Source of the DNA: Prochlorococcus sp. AG-402-O21
GTDB taxonomy: Bacteria > Cyanobacteriota > Cyanobacteriia > PCC-6307 > Cyanobiaceae
Length of the DNA: 64,000 bases
NCBI GenBank assembly: GCA_003216375.1
Contig: QCIZ01000007.1
Location: 24,065-88,064 of the forward strand
Direction of reading: 5' to 3'
Part shown: piece by piece, positions 50,859 to 59,959 of the stretch
Layout: each line of letters begins with the position of its first letter
How positions within the stretch are numbered: the stretch's first letter is position 1
Made by a program: the position numbers and the translations under genes
Notes under the pieces: generated by a model
The model's database searches: none
Seen by the model: the letters and a program-made list of their open reading frames with translations, nothing else
Told to the model about the DNA's origin: nothing

Positions 50859-53171
50859 GTGAAATTTTTTCAAAAGTTGTTGGTAGCTCCAGCAACAGCA
50901 GCCATTTTTATGGCACCAAATTTAAATGGATTTGCAAAAGAATCAGTGAAAGCTGGTGGTGATCAAGAGCAAATTAATAAAGATAAAAATCTTATTGCAC
51001 AAGTTGCTACTGAAAACGAAGAGGCAGATACATTAAAAATCTCAGTAACCGGAACCAGGTCCCCTAGAGAAACTAAGAATGTTCCCGCTTCTGTAACGGT
51101 AATTGATAAAAATGAAATTGATAACAGGGGTATTTCAGATTTAAGAGAATTATTTAGATATGAACCTGGTGTATCTATAAAAAGTAGTAGTCGGAATTAC
51201 TGGAGTGATTTCGGTCAAAATAGTATAAATATTAGAGGTATGGAGGACAATAGAGTATTGCTTCAAAAAGATGGTATTAATTTACCTAAAAGGTATGACT
51301 TCTCTTATAGCCTTGGGAGAGCAGATTATGTTGATCTGAATGCACTTAAATCAGTTGAAATTCTTAAAGGACCTGCATCATCTTTATATGGTAGTGATGC
51401 TTTTGGAGGAGTAGTCAATTATAGATCACTATATCCAGAAGATATTTTAGATGTGGGAGAGACATTTAATATTGAGTTACCAGTTAATTATGATGGTAGC
51501 AGTGAAAAAATAGCAGGTTCTACACGTATAGGATTTAGAGATGATGATAGTGGTATAGAAGCTGTTGTTGTTACAACAATATCAGAGGGAGAAGAAGTAC
51601 AAGTTAAAGCAGATAAAAAATATATAGATGATACTGATGTTAGTAAGAAGAATCTTTATACAAATATTGTGAAGAACATTGATGATAATTCAAGATTAAA
51701 TTTTATATACGAAACCGTATCAACAGAGAAGAATACAACAAAAGCACCTGCAACACTTAGTTCATCTTATTCAAGTATTATAGATGACATAGAGATAGAT
51801 AGATGGATGGGAAGTATCGGATATGAGTATGACAATCCAGGTAATGAAGGCATATTTAATTATGCAAAAGTGAATATATATGTTCAAGATGCATCTTATA
51901 GTGATGATGCAATAATTGAATATCCAACAGCTGTTAGTCGTTATACAGGAGCATTAACACCTGGTAAAACTGTAGTTAATGATTATGGATTAGATGATGA
52001 AAGTAAAGGTTTTAATATTCAATTTAGGACTGCTAAATCTACAAATAATATAAATCATAAGTTAACTTATGGAGTTGATTATTCAACTGTCTTTAATTCT
52101 AGGCCAAGAAAGAAAACAACAACACAATCTGGAACTGTAACCTCAACCACCATAAAAGATACACCTGATGCTGATACATCTCAGTATGGTGTCTATCTAC
52201 AAGATGAAATAAGCTTTGATCAAGCACCTAAGCTAGAGTTGATTGCTGGATTGAGATACGATAGTAATGATATAGACAGTCATAATGATGCTGCTTATCA
52301 ATTGCAAAATGATGGGGTAGGAGCAAAAAATCCACCAAAAGATTTAAACAACCGCAGTATTAACCCTTCATTAGCTCTTATATACAAATTAACTCCAGAA
52401 CTTTCAGCTTATACTAAATATTCAACAGCTTTTAGATCTCCTACTTATCATGAGCTAAATGTTGCCTGGGGCAATAGACAACATGGATATTATTATTTAA
52501 GTAATCCTGATCTAGAACCTGAAACTAGTGATAATTATGAGTTGGGGCTTAAAGGTAATTATTCTAAATTTGACTTCTCTATAGTTGGTTTTTTAAATAA
52601 TTATCAAGATTTAATTGAAGTTGATAAGGTTGGAGAGGATCCTGAGTGTGTAAGCATCTCTTTCTATAGATCTCCCTGTGATATAAGTCAGGCAGTTAAT
52701 AAGGATGAGGCGGAAATTTGGGGTATAGAATTTTCATCAGAATATAATTTTAATCAGAATAAAGAAGGTTTTAGTGTATTAACATCAATGGCCTATTCAT
52801 ATGGAGATGATACAACATCTTCAGATGCAGAAGCATTAACATCTATTGAGCCATTTAAAGCAATTCTTGGTTTAAAATATACAGGTTTGGCAAATAAATG
52901 GAGTGCTGAATTAACAAATACCTATGTGGGTGACGCAAGAACAACTAAAGCATTGGCAAATAATCCTTCTGAAGCCTATTCTGTTTTAGATCTCTTCGGT
53001 AATTTAAATGTAACCGAGAGATTATCTGTTGATTTAGGACTTTATAATCTAAACGATACTAGGTATTTTAATTACTCTACTGTTAAGAGTAAGAGTTCTA
53101 GTGATTCTGATATTAATAAATGGTCTGAACCAGGAAGAAATGTTAAAGCAGGTTTTAAGTTTATTTTCTAA
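50859..53171 (+). CDS. TonB-dependent outer-membrane receptor
   Basis: 770 residues from GTG at 50859. The signal peptide (VKFFQKLLVAPATAAIFMAP) resembles that of picocyanobacterial porins. Plug domain: NVPASVTVIDKNEI, NSINIRGMEDNRVLLQKDGI, LKGPASSLYGSDAFGGVVNY. Barrel: AFRSPTYHELNV, a His-containing loop, NPDLEPETSDNYELG, and a terminal Phe. It takes up iron-siderophore. The FRAP/NPDL boxes with an intervening His also occur in heme receptors, so heme is possible. Confidence 0.92.
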   Translation: MKFFQKLLVAPATAAIFMAPNLNGFAKESVKAGGDQEQINKDKNLIAQVATENEEADTLKISVTGTRSPRETKNVPASVTVIDKNEIDNRGISDLRELFRYEPGVSIKSSSRNYWSDFGQNSINIRGMEDNRVLLQKDGINLPKRYDFSYSLGRADYVDLNALKSVEILKGPASSLYGSDAFGGVVNYRSLYPEDILDVGETFNIELPVNYDGSSEKIAGSTRIGFRDDDSGIEAVVVTTISEGEEVQVKADKKYIDDTDVSKKNLYTNIVKNIDDNSRLNFIYETVSTEKNTTKAPATLSSSYSSIIDDIEIDRWMGSIGYEYDNPGNEGIFNYAKVNIYVQDASYSDDAIIEYPTAVSRYTGALTPGKTVVNDYGLDDESKGFNIQFRTAKSTNNINHKLTYGVDYSTVFNSRPRKKTTTQSGTVTSTTIKDTPDADTSQYGVYLQDEISFDQAPKLELIAGLRYDSNDIDSHNDAAYQLQNDGVGAKNPPKDLNNRSINPSLALIYKLTPELSAYTKYSTAFRSPTYHELNVAWGNRQHGYYYLSNPDLEPETSDNYELGLKGNYSKFDFSIVGFLNNYQDLIEVDKVGEDPECVSISFYRSPCDISQAVNKDEAEIWGIEFSSEYNFNQNKEGFSVLTSMAYSYGDDTTSSDAEALTSIEPFKAILGLKYTGLANKWSAELTNTYVGDARTTKALANNPSEAYSVLDLFGNLNVTERLSVDLGLYNLNDTRYFNYSTVKSKSSSDSDINKWSEPGRNVKAGFKFIF

Positions 53172-53221
53172 AATAAAGTATATAGATAATTTTCAAATTT
53201 TAAATACTAAATGTTTATCTA

Positions 53222-54127
53222 ATGAATTTAAAATATTATAATCTAATATTATCAATTCTTATTGGCAGCGTATTAACTTCTTGTTCCAATAATGGTATTG
53301 AATTCAAGGAGAAGAACCAAAATAGATTAGAATCAAATAACTATATTAAAAATAGAAAAATAAATAAAATAGTTACTCTTACTTCATTGAGTACAGATAT
53401 TGTTGCAAATATCAGTCCTGACAAACTTGTTGCAATTCCAGGTAGCTCTTTATTTAAGGATGTTACGATGTTTGATGATATTCCAAGAATAAGTCAGGGC
53501 AGAACTCCTCCTGATTTAGAGAAAATTGTTTCTTTGAAACCAGATTTGGTTATTGGGAGCAAGGGTTTTCATGACAAAATATTAGGCAAACTTAAAGATA
53601 TTAATATTCAAACGATTTACTATGAATTAAGTGATTGGAATAGTCTCGAAAACACTATTAATCTAATTTCTACAAAATTAGTTATAAATGATTTGGAAAA
53701 ATCTAATAAAATAATTAATACTAATTTGAAAGAATGTGTGGATACAAATGAACAAAATAAAAAGCCTAATGTAGTTGTTCTTGCAAGTATAAAACCTATT
53801 CTCTCTCCTAACTCAAAAAGTTGGGCTGGAAATCTTCTACAAAGATTAGGTATAAATAGTCTAACTAAGGATCTAGATGCAAAGAGTGAGTTTCGTGGTT
53901 ACGTAAATTTATCTCCAGAGTGGTTAGTTAAAGAAGATCCTGATAACTTAATTATTATCCAAACAAGGACTGATCAATACGTTGACTTTGAAAAATCTAA
54001 GCCATTTTCTAATTTGAAAGCAGTTAAATCTGATAAGGTGTATCGTTTTAATTATTATGGGCTAATAAATGCAGGCAGCTTAGATAGTATTAATAGTGCA
54101 TGTTTAAAACTTAGAAAAATATTTTAA
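53222..54127 (+). CDS. Iron-complex ABC binding lipoprotein (FecB/BtuF-like)
   Basis: 301 residues. A lipobox LTSCSNN near residue 20. The class III binding-protein plan is seen: TSLSTDIVANISPDKLVAIP, then PPDLEKIVSLKPDLVIGSKG, and a second lobe with NLLQRLGINSLTKD and PEWLVKEDPDNLIII. It delivers the ligand to the FecCD permease. Ends five bases before the convergent TonB gene. Confidence 0.9.
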   Translation: MNLKYYNLILSILIGSVLTSCSNNGIEFKEKNQNRLESNNYIKNRKINKIVTLTSLSTDIVANISPDKLVAIPGSSLFKDVTMFDDIPRISQGRTPPDLEKIVSLKPDLVIGSKGFHDKILGKLKDINIQTIYYELSDWNSLENTINLISTKLVINDLEKSNKIINTNLKECVDTNEQNKKPNVVVLASIKPILSPNSKSWAGNLLQRLGINSLTKDLDAKSEFRGYVNLSPEWLVKEDPDNLIIIQTRTDQYVDFEKSKPFSNLKAVKSDKVYRFNYYGLINAGSLDSINSACLKLRKIF

Positions 54128-54131
54128 CTCC

Positions 54132-54818
54132 TTATCTTATTTTTAAATCGTATTCAATATTTATTGAGGTTTCCTCTTCTAAGGGGTAAAAAGTAGAATT
54201 AATTGCTGCTTTTTTTGCCGCTCTATCAATTGATTCAATCCCACTGATACTTATTAACTCTGCTTTAATAACTTTCCCTTTTTTGTTAATCCATACTTTA
54301 ACTTTTGGTGCTCCCTCTGCTCCTCTTCTTAGGGCAATTGGAGGGTATATAGGTCGAACACATTTTAAGCAGGTAATTTTTATTTTTCCCTTCCCTGTTA
54401 AAGCCCCCTTCTCTGGCTCATTATTTTTTATACCTTCTCTAGATCCGCTACGTTTTTCCTCTTTTAAAATAGGTTGATTTATTGAATTACTTTTATCTTT
54501 CTTCTGTTCAAATTTTTTCTCATTTATCTTTTTTTTATTTTTGTTATCCTCAAATAATTTCTCTTGATCTAAAGGATTTTTATTATTAATTTCATTTTTC
54601 AATTCTTCTTTTATTAAAGGTCTTTTAATTAATTTCTTACTTCTTTTAGTGGCTTCCCCAAGCCCTGGTTCTTGGAAATTATCAATCAGCTCTATTGGAA
54701 TAATTTTCTTGCCTAAACTTACATCTTTATCTTTTTCTACAAATAAAAATAAGGAAAGGTGAATCAATACTGACAAGAGTATGTAATAATTGATTCTAAT
54801 TGTTTTTATCTTATTCAT
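54132..54818 (-). CDS. tonB: TonB energy-transducing protein
   Basis: 228 residues: an N-terminal anchor (NYYILLSVLIHLSLFLFV), a long charged spacer rich in Lys, Glu and Asn instead of Pro, and a C-terminal TonB domain with VRPIYPPIALRRGAEGAPKV and SISGIESIDRAAKKA. A CLKC pair precedes the domain. It transmits energy to the receptor at 50859. Divergent from exbB. Confidence 0.9.
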   Translation of the reverse strand: MNKIKTIRINYYILLSVLIHLSLFLFVEKDKDVSLGKKIIPIELIDNFQEPGLGEATKRSKKLIKRPLIKEELKNEINNKNPLDQEKLFEDNKNKKKINEKKFEQKKDKSNSINQPILKEEKRSGSREGIKNNEPEKGALTGKGKIKITCLKCVRPIYPPIALRRGAEGAPKVKVWINKKGKVIKAELISISGIESIDRAAKKAAINSTFYPLEEETSINIEYDLKIR

Positions 54819-54866
54819 TTTTGTAGGAAAATATTAATTCAATTAGCTTTCTTTTATTAGGATTGT

Positions 54867-54885
54867 GATTGTTATATTCATTATA
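54867..54885. promoter_or_regulatory. Candidate Fur box between tonB and exbB
   Basis: GATTGTTATATTCATTATA agrees with the 19-base Fur consensus at 14 positions by my count. It sits between the divergent starts. An AT-rich genome makes chance matches common. Confidence 0.45.
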
Positions 54886-54892
54886 AGTCTTC

Positions 54893-55522
54893 TTGTTTGA
54901 TCTTTTCAAATCAGGTGGCATAGTTATGTGGCCATTAATGTTCATTTCAATTACTTCATTAGCATGCATATTTGAAAGAATTGCATACTGGAAAGATGTA
55001 ATAAAAAAAAATGATAGTAAACTAATGATTACAGTTGAAAAGTATTCAACTATTTCTTCTGTGGATTTAAAAAAACAAAATGAGATTTGTTCAATTCCAT
55101 TAGAAAAAGTATTGTTAGATTCCTTGGAAATTCTAGATAGAAGTCTTCTAACTGATAAAAATACTATTGATCTGAAATTAGCATTAGAAATATCAATTCA
55201 ATCAATTCAATCTGAATTTGGAAAGTTTAGTAACTTATTCTCTACCATTATTACTGTATCTCCTTTACTTGGACTCTTAGGAACAGTCTTGGGGCTTATG
55301 AATTCTTTTTCATTTATAAAACTAGGTGAATCTGGTGTTAATGCCCAAGAAGTTACTGGTGGCATAAGTGAGGCTTTAATTTCCACAGCAACTGGTTTAA
55401 TTATTGCTATTATCACACTTATCTTTTCTAACTATTTTAATAGTTTATGGAGGAAACAAAATTCTATTCTAAATCAATATTGTGGTAGATTTGAAATGCT
55501 ATATAGAACAAATAAATTATAA
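54893..55522 (+). CDS. exbB: ExbB/TolQ family proton channel
   Basis: 209 residues from TTG. FKSGGIVMWPLMFISITSLA is the first helix. The C-terminal pair of helices contains SPLLGLLGTVLGLMNSFSFI and EALISTATGLIIAIITL, both ExbB signatures. With ExbD it uses the proton gradient to drive TonB. Confidence 0.92.
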   Translation: MFDLFKSGGIVMWPLMFISITSLACIFERIAYWKDVIKKNDSKLMITVEKYSTISSVDLKKQNEICSIPLEKVLLDSLEILDRSLLTDKNTIDLKLALEISIQSIQSEFGKFSNLFSTIITVSPLLGLLGTVLGLMNSFSFIKLGESGVNAQEVTGGISEALISTATGLIIAIITLIFSNYFNSLWRKQNSILNQYCGRFEMLYRTNKL

Positions 55523-55524
55523 TA

Positions 55525-55929
55525 ATGATCTATTTCAAAGAAGATGTTAATAAAAAGAATAAAATTGATATTTTGCCTATGATAGATATTATCTTTTCTA
55601 TTTTAGCTTTTCTTATTATTTCTAGTCTTTATTTAACGCGTATTGATACCATAACTGTTGATTTACCTAAGGCAAGTAATTCGATCAAGCAGAATAATAA
55701 ATTTGTAAATATATCTATTGATAAATCTGGTAATTTATTTATAAATAAGAAAAGTATAGCATATCAGAATTTGAAAGATAAGGTAGTTGATTTGGTTGAT
55801 GAAAGTAAGAATTTAGTAGTTCTAAATGCTGATAAAAATATTTCCTATGGTTATGTAATTAGGGTTTTAGATGTGCTTAGAAGTATTGATGGCTTGAAAT
55901 TAGCAGTTTCGATTAAGTCAATAGATTAA
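55525..55929 (+). CDS. exbD: ExbD/TolR family protein
   Basis: 134 residues. KIDILPMIDIIFSILAFLII contains the helix with the essential Asp. The periplasmic domain ends in GYVIRVLDVLRSIDGLKLAV. Two bases after exbB. Ends the uptake cluster. Confidence 0.92.
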   Translation: MIYFKEDVNKKNKIDILPMIDIIFSILAFLIISSLYLTRIDTITVDLPKASNSIKQNNKFVNISIDKSGNLFINKKSIAYQNLKDKVVDLVDESKNLVVLNADKNISYGYVIRVLDVLRSIDGLKLAVSIKSID

Positions 55930-56005
55930 GGATTTCTTAGAAGATATACTTAAATACTAAAATATATAATTTTTGGCTCAGAAGTATTTAATTAATTTGT
56001 CTTGA

Positions 56006-56350
56006 CTACGGTTTCTTAGTGAATAATTCATTTAGTTCTCTTTCTTCATCATTGCTAATAAGGCACTTTTCTTTTATTTCATTGATTAACGGCTTGTACA
56101 TATCCTTTGAATACATCTCTTTACTTAGCAAACCTATATATTGAAAGTAAGAATATTTAAGAGTCTTCTCATTGTCTAACCCCTCAAAAAAATGATCGGC
56201 TTTAGCACTGCAAAATCTCTCTGCGTATTTATTTGCAATTATTATTTGAGATTTATCTAGGATCGATTCATTTTGAAAACCATGAACTTGTGATGAAAGT
56301 GCGATAAAGATAAAAAGAAATGCTATGGCATAACTAAAAAAACTTTTCAT
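56006..56350 (-). CDS. Exported hypothetical protein
   Basis: 114 residues with a signal peptide (FFSYAIAFLFIFIALSSQVHG) in general outline, then a helical domain with two cysteines. Convergent with exbD. Function unknown. Confidence 0.55.
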   Translation of the reverse strand: MKSFFSYAIAFLFIFIALSSQVHGFQNESILDKSQIIIANKYAERFCSAKADHFFEGLDNEKTLKYSYFQYIGLLSKEMYSKDMYKPLINEIKEKCLISNDEERELNELFTKKP

Positions 56351-56397
56351 ACGTCTATCATGTCAACTTTGATGAGATGTAAACATTAGACCTTTGT

Positions 56398-56544
56398 CTA
56401 TTCTTTACGAACTAATTCTTCATTAACGACAGGGATTGCTTGAGGACCTGTAAACACAGTCCATAAAAACAGAATAGTTACAGGGCACAGGGCTATCTGA
56501 ACTAGAGGAGCAAAGTATTTGAGCGAGTTGAGTCTCTTTTCCAT
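56398..56544 (-). CDS. 48-residue one-helix protein
   Basis: Helix LVQIALCPVTILFLWTVFTG with a polar start. Sits downstream of the integrase fragment. Function unknown. Confidence 0.5.
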   Translation of the reverse strand: MEKRLNSLKYFAPLVQIALCPVTILFLWTVFTGPQAIPVVNEELVRKE

Positions 56545-56546
56545 AT

Positions 56547-56805
56547 TTAGGGGACCTTCGCATTTCGTTTGGCATACAGATCAGCCGTACCGCCTGGAAT
56601 GAATCTTGCATAACTTTGATGATGCACTTCTGAAGTGTGACCGATAGCAGCGGTGATATTAATTAGTGGAATACCAGCAGCATGTGAAGCCTTCGCATAA
56701 CGATGCCTAAATGTATAAAGGACTAACACCTCGCCTATCATTTCTTTCTCCTTATATAGAACATTCCATACACTTTTCCTTCTGAGGTGAGTTTTGAGTG
56801 CTTCG
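56547..56805 (-). pseudogene. Tyrosine integrase C-terminal remnant
   Basis: LYTFRHRYAKASHAAGIPLI and AIGHTSEVHHQSYARF carry the H-R, GH and Tyr motifs and align with YSFRHSYSKRAHQIY and FMGHSVPVHNSTYAQW of the intact integrase at 57991. The N-terminal two thirds are missing or scrambled to 56805. A relic of an older integration at the same tRNA. Confidence 0.75.
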
Positions 56806-56960
56806 CCTCATTTTTCTGTTATTTTCCTAAGGTCTTTAAATTCCCAATCTGCAATGAATAAATCTTGCATGATAAAAATGTATTTTTGAATAATTCTTAG
56901 TTCCAAATTCCTCATAATGAATCCATGCTTTAAACGGCAAAGGAAATGTCTTTGATGCAT

Positions 56961-57746
56961 TTACCCTTTTAAAGCAATCGCCCAATTAGGACATTTTGAA
57001 GTAACACCAAGTCTTTGTTTCTTTACTCCAGACGCAACTTTTACAACTATCCCATCAGTTGGAAGATTCTCAAATAATTCACCAGCCAACCATTCCTTAT
57101 GCCATCGCTTCACTTGCTTTGGATCAGCAGTTCTATTCGTTGGTGGAATTTCGAAAAACCAACTTTCTAGGCGTTTAATATCTTCAATTTCATCTGCAGT
57201 ACTTCCAAGAATTTCATAAGCAACAAAACTAAGTCCATGACCAGTAGGAACTTTCTTTCTTAAATGTCCAGCGGCTAATGCTTGAGATCTAGTCCTAGAA
57301 AGATTTGGTGCATAAAGTTCACCACGGATCTCAAGTGGTTCTTCTGAAACTGCAATTCCATCTTCTGGAAGTTCTACAGGCAAATTGCAAATAGTTCTAG
57401 CTGCCTCGGTAACATCTTTTCCACTTCTAGTGAAGGCTGCAACAAGAGTTCCAGATTGGTATCGAAGTCCCAAAGCACAACCATCAAATTTAGGTTGAAC
57501 AATCATCGTTTCATCTCTGGCAGACTTAGCCCACCATTCAGAAAAACAATAATTATCCAAACTGAGCAACTTCATTTTCTGCTGGAAATATGAGTTCCGA
57601 GGATCTATTTCCCTAAGCCTATTTTCTAATTGATCAAATTGCTTATCACTTACTTGAGCATTGCCCGATCTGTAGGCCACATCTAGCTTCTTGACCAAGT
57701 CAAAAAGTTCTTTTGCCCACGTTTTGCCCACACTATTATTTACCAT
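56961..57746 (-). CDS. Short NAD+-dependent DNA ligase-like protein
   Basis: 261 residues from ATG at 57746 (the frame extends up through the tRNA fragment). All adenylation-domain motifs are seen: KFDG (K86, AMP-binding lysine), EIRGELYAPN, FVAYEI, TDGIVVKV, and the final WAIALK. It then stops, without the OB fold, zinc finger, HhH or BRCT parts of LigA (~670 residues). Either a minimal ligase of the mobile element or a truncated gene. Confidence 0.8.
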   Translation of the reverse strand: MVNNSVGKTWAKELFDLVKKLDVAYRSGNAQVSDKQFDQLENRLREIDPRNSYFQQKMKLLSLDNYCFSEWWAKSARDETMIVQPKFDGCALGLRYQSGTLVAAFTRSGKDVTEAARTICNLPVELPEDGIAVSEEPLEIRGELYAPNLSRTRSQALAAGHLRKKVPTGHGLSFVAYEILGSTADEIEDIKRLESWFFEIPPTNRTADPKQVKRWHKEWLAGELFENLPTDGIVVKVASGVKKQRLGVTSKCPNWAIALKG

Positions 57747-57832
57747 TAAAAAAGGACCGCCTGGGAAAGCAGTCCTGTACTGATCGGGGCGACAGGATTC
57801 GAACCTGCGACCTAGTGCTCCCAAAGCACAAG
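57747..57832 (-). repeat. tRNA-Pro 3' fragment with terminator (att-like), right copy
   Basis: Minus strand: a complete anticodon arm (GTGC-TTTGGGA-GCAC, anticodon UGG), GGTCGCAGGTTCGAATCCTG, acceptor 3' strand CGCCCCGA, then a GGAC/GTCC terminator with seven T. The 5' half of a tRNA is absent. Together with 40261-40337 it makes a direct repeat 17.4 kb apart. Confidence 0.85.
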
Positions 57833-57990
57833 GTTGTAAAATTAATAGAGTGCGTAAAAGTCTAGAAAAGACTTGCAGCAGACTAGTTACTGGAGGATAT
57901 CTCAAGACAAAGGGTTGATCAATATACATGCATGTTTTAGCTTGATTTTATGTCCTAGGGACCTATGAGGGACCCGCTTATTCTTTCCAT

Positions 57991-59310
57991 ATGCAGGCAC
58001 GTTCAGAGTCAGACAACTGGGTACAGAGCCTTAGAACCATTATCAGAGATTCTCTTGGAACTAACTGGCAGATAAAGCCCAATAAAGGCAAGACCAAAAT
58101 AAGAATCCGTTTTGATGATGGAACCAGAGTTGAAAAAATGCTAGGGATTGATTGGTCCAGAGCAGAAGCACCAAAAATTCTAAAAACGGTACAAGAAATA
58201 CATCACTTAACCATCAAGAAAAAAGTTCCACTTGACGAAGCCGTTGAACGTTTAAGGAAAACACGTAATAAAGCTTTGAATCTTGCTGCAACTCCTAATC
58301 CAAAACTTCTTCTGAATGCATGGGAAAAATATGAGAACCACAAAGTTAACGTCATCGGAGATGTCACTCAAGCAACTTGGAACCAAGAATACGGAGGAAA
58401 GCCTAATCATGGAATCCTGCCACCACGAAACAAACCTCAGGGGAAGACCTATTTAAGGCTTAGAGAAATCAAAGCTGATAATGCAAATGAATTGCTTCTA
58501 AGAATTGGTGAGAAATTTGAACATGGAACAAGAGGAAGACAAATCAGAGTTCAACATATTGCTGCATTCTTGCGATGGGCGACTTCTAAGCAATCAGGGT
58601 TTCTCTTACCAGAAGAGAACTGGAATCCACCACCAAAGAATGCATTAGGTGAATACGTAGGGAGAAAGTCGGCAGAAAAGCAGAAAAAGTCATCAGCTCC
58701 AACTGTTGCCATAGAAGATAAGGAGCTCCTTGAATTGATTAACTCCCTACCCATAGACGTTGATAAGAGTCAAAAGAAACATCGTCTTAGAGATAGAGCT
58801 ATGGAATGGGATCTAGCAATAAAACTCTCCATAGTTTATGGATTAAGACCAAATGAAGTAAGCCATGAATACTTAGAAATTAGAAAAAACAAAAATGAAT
58901 ATATTTGGTGTAGTTACTGCAAAAAAGCAGGAGGAGGGACAACGAAACCAAGGAGATTATGGCCTCTACATCCTGAGTGGGAAAAGCAATGGAATTTACT
59001 AGAGAGAATTAAACAAAAAGATCCACTACCAAGGATGAAAGCTGGAGCTGGAGATGCGTTTAAGAATTATTTGAGATTTAACGATGTTTGGAAACGACTC
59101 AAGACTCAACAAGGCGTAGTGCCATATTCATTCCGTCATTCCTATAGCAAGCGCGCACATCAAATTTATAAATTGAGTGATACGGAAGTTGCAGCTTTCA
59201 TGGGCCATAGCGTCCCAGTTCATAACTCCACCTATGCTCAGTGGAGCACAGAGTCCATGCTCGAAAGTTCTATGGAAAGAGCTTTAAAATTTAGAGACGT
59301 AACTAGTTAG
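57991..59310 (+). CDS. int: Tyrosine recombinase/integrase
   Basis: 439 residues. Catalytic residues: R286 in YGLRPNEV, H-R in YSFRHSYSKR (about 383), GHS about 20 residues later, and Y415 in STYAQW. N-terminal SAM-like DNA-binding part about 90-220. It cuts and joins DNA at a tRNA att site, and the tRNA-Pro fragment lies 160 bases away. Likely drives the element containing 57.8-64+ kb. Confidence 0.9.
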   Translation: MQARSESDNWVQSLRTIIRDSLGTNWQIKPNKGKTKIRIRFDDGTRVEKMLGIDWSRAEAPKILKTVQEIHHLTIKKKVPLDEAVERLRKTRNKALNLAATPNPKLLLNAWEKYENHKVNVIGDVTQATWNQEYGGKPNHGILPPRNKPQGKTYLRLREIKADNANELLLRIGEKFEHGTRGRQIRVQHIAAFLRWATSKQSGFLLPEENWNPPPKNALGEYVGRKSAEKQKKSSAPTVAIEDKELLELINSLPIDVDKSQKKHRLRDRAMEWDLAIKLSIVYGLRPNEVSHEYLEIRKNKNEYIWCSYCKKAGGGTTKPRRLWPLHPEWEKQWNLLERIKQKDPLPRMKAGAGDAFKNYLRFNDVWKRLKTQQGVVPYSFRHSYSKRAHQIYKLSDTEVAAFMGHSVPVHNSTYAQWSTESMLESSMERALKFRDVTS

Positions 59311-59352
59311 TAATAGCAGAAAAGAAATAAAAGACTCTCTATTGTCTCCACT

Positions 59353-59399
59353 CCCCCCGTATGGGGGATGTGATGTCCACGCCTTATACGTAATAAGGC
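59353..59399 (+). terminator. Two hairpins after the integrase
   Basis: CCCCC-GTAT-GGGGG and GCCTTAT-ACGTA-ATAAGGC follow the integrase stop. The second lacks a strong T tail. Either terminators or recombination-associated structures. Confidence 0.45.
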
Positions 59400-59485
59400 T
59401 TCAAACATTTTTGTTAAAAATTTAATCAGCCATAGACAACTGTTTCCACAAGAAGCTAAAAACAAGTTCACTACATTTTCACCTC

Positions 59486-59761
59486 TTGTCTATATCAGTA
59501 ACTTCTTCTTGTCCTGAGACCACTATTGAGGAACTAGGAATTAAAAACTGGCCAATCTGGAGTTGCGAAGAAAGCTCTTTTGATTGGACATATGACGATC
59601 AAGAGACTTGCTTATTGCTTGAGGGTGAAGTCACAGTGACTCCTGAAGGAGGAGAACCTGTGAAATTTGGTGCAGGGGACTTAGTCGTTTTTCCAGCTGG
59701 TATGGACTGTAGATGGGATGTTCATAAAGCAGTCCGAAAGCATTATCGATTTGGTGATTGA
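59486..59761 (+). CDS. Cupin-domain protein (DUF861-like)
   Basis: 91 residues from TTG. WSCEESSFDWTYDDQETCLL, then LEGEVTVTPEGGEPVKFGAG and FPAGMDCRWDV, the pattern of the (S)-ureidoglycine aminohydrolase-like/EutQ small cupins. Metal-site His are mostly absent. A 3' fragment of the same gene is at 32042. Confidence 0.8.
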   Translation: MSISVTSSCPETTIEELGIKNWPIWSCEESSFDWTYDDQETCLLLEGEVTVTPEGGEPVKFGAGDLVVFPAGMDCRWDVHKAVRKHYRFGD

Positions 59762-59773
59762 TTTAGAAGTTGA

Positions 59774-59872
59774 ATGAATAATCTTCCCTTTTATGTCTTA
59801 AGCCGATTAATACTTTTCTGTGTTGTTGGCGTGGTGATCAGGCAGATGCTGGTTGTCTCTGGGATTCTTTGA
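59774..59872 (+). CDS. 32-residue one-helix peptide
   Basis: YVLSRLILFCVVGVVIRQML is basic and hydrophobic. Starts 12 bases after the cupin. Confidence 0.4.
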   Translation: MNNLPFYVLSRLILFCVVGVVIRQMLVVSGIL

Positions 59873-59959
59873 ATCTTTCAAGGTTTGTAGAAAACTAGAC
59901 AATCTAGTGTCGGGTCGACAAATTTAATCAGAATTGGAATCTATGAAGAATCAAGCTCA

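Noticed and set aside
57784..57832. Functional tRNA-Pro gene
   Set aside because: The D-arm and 5' acceptor strand are missing. Only the 3' half is present.
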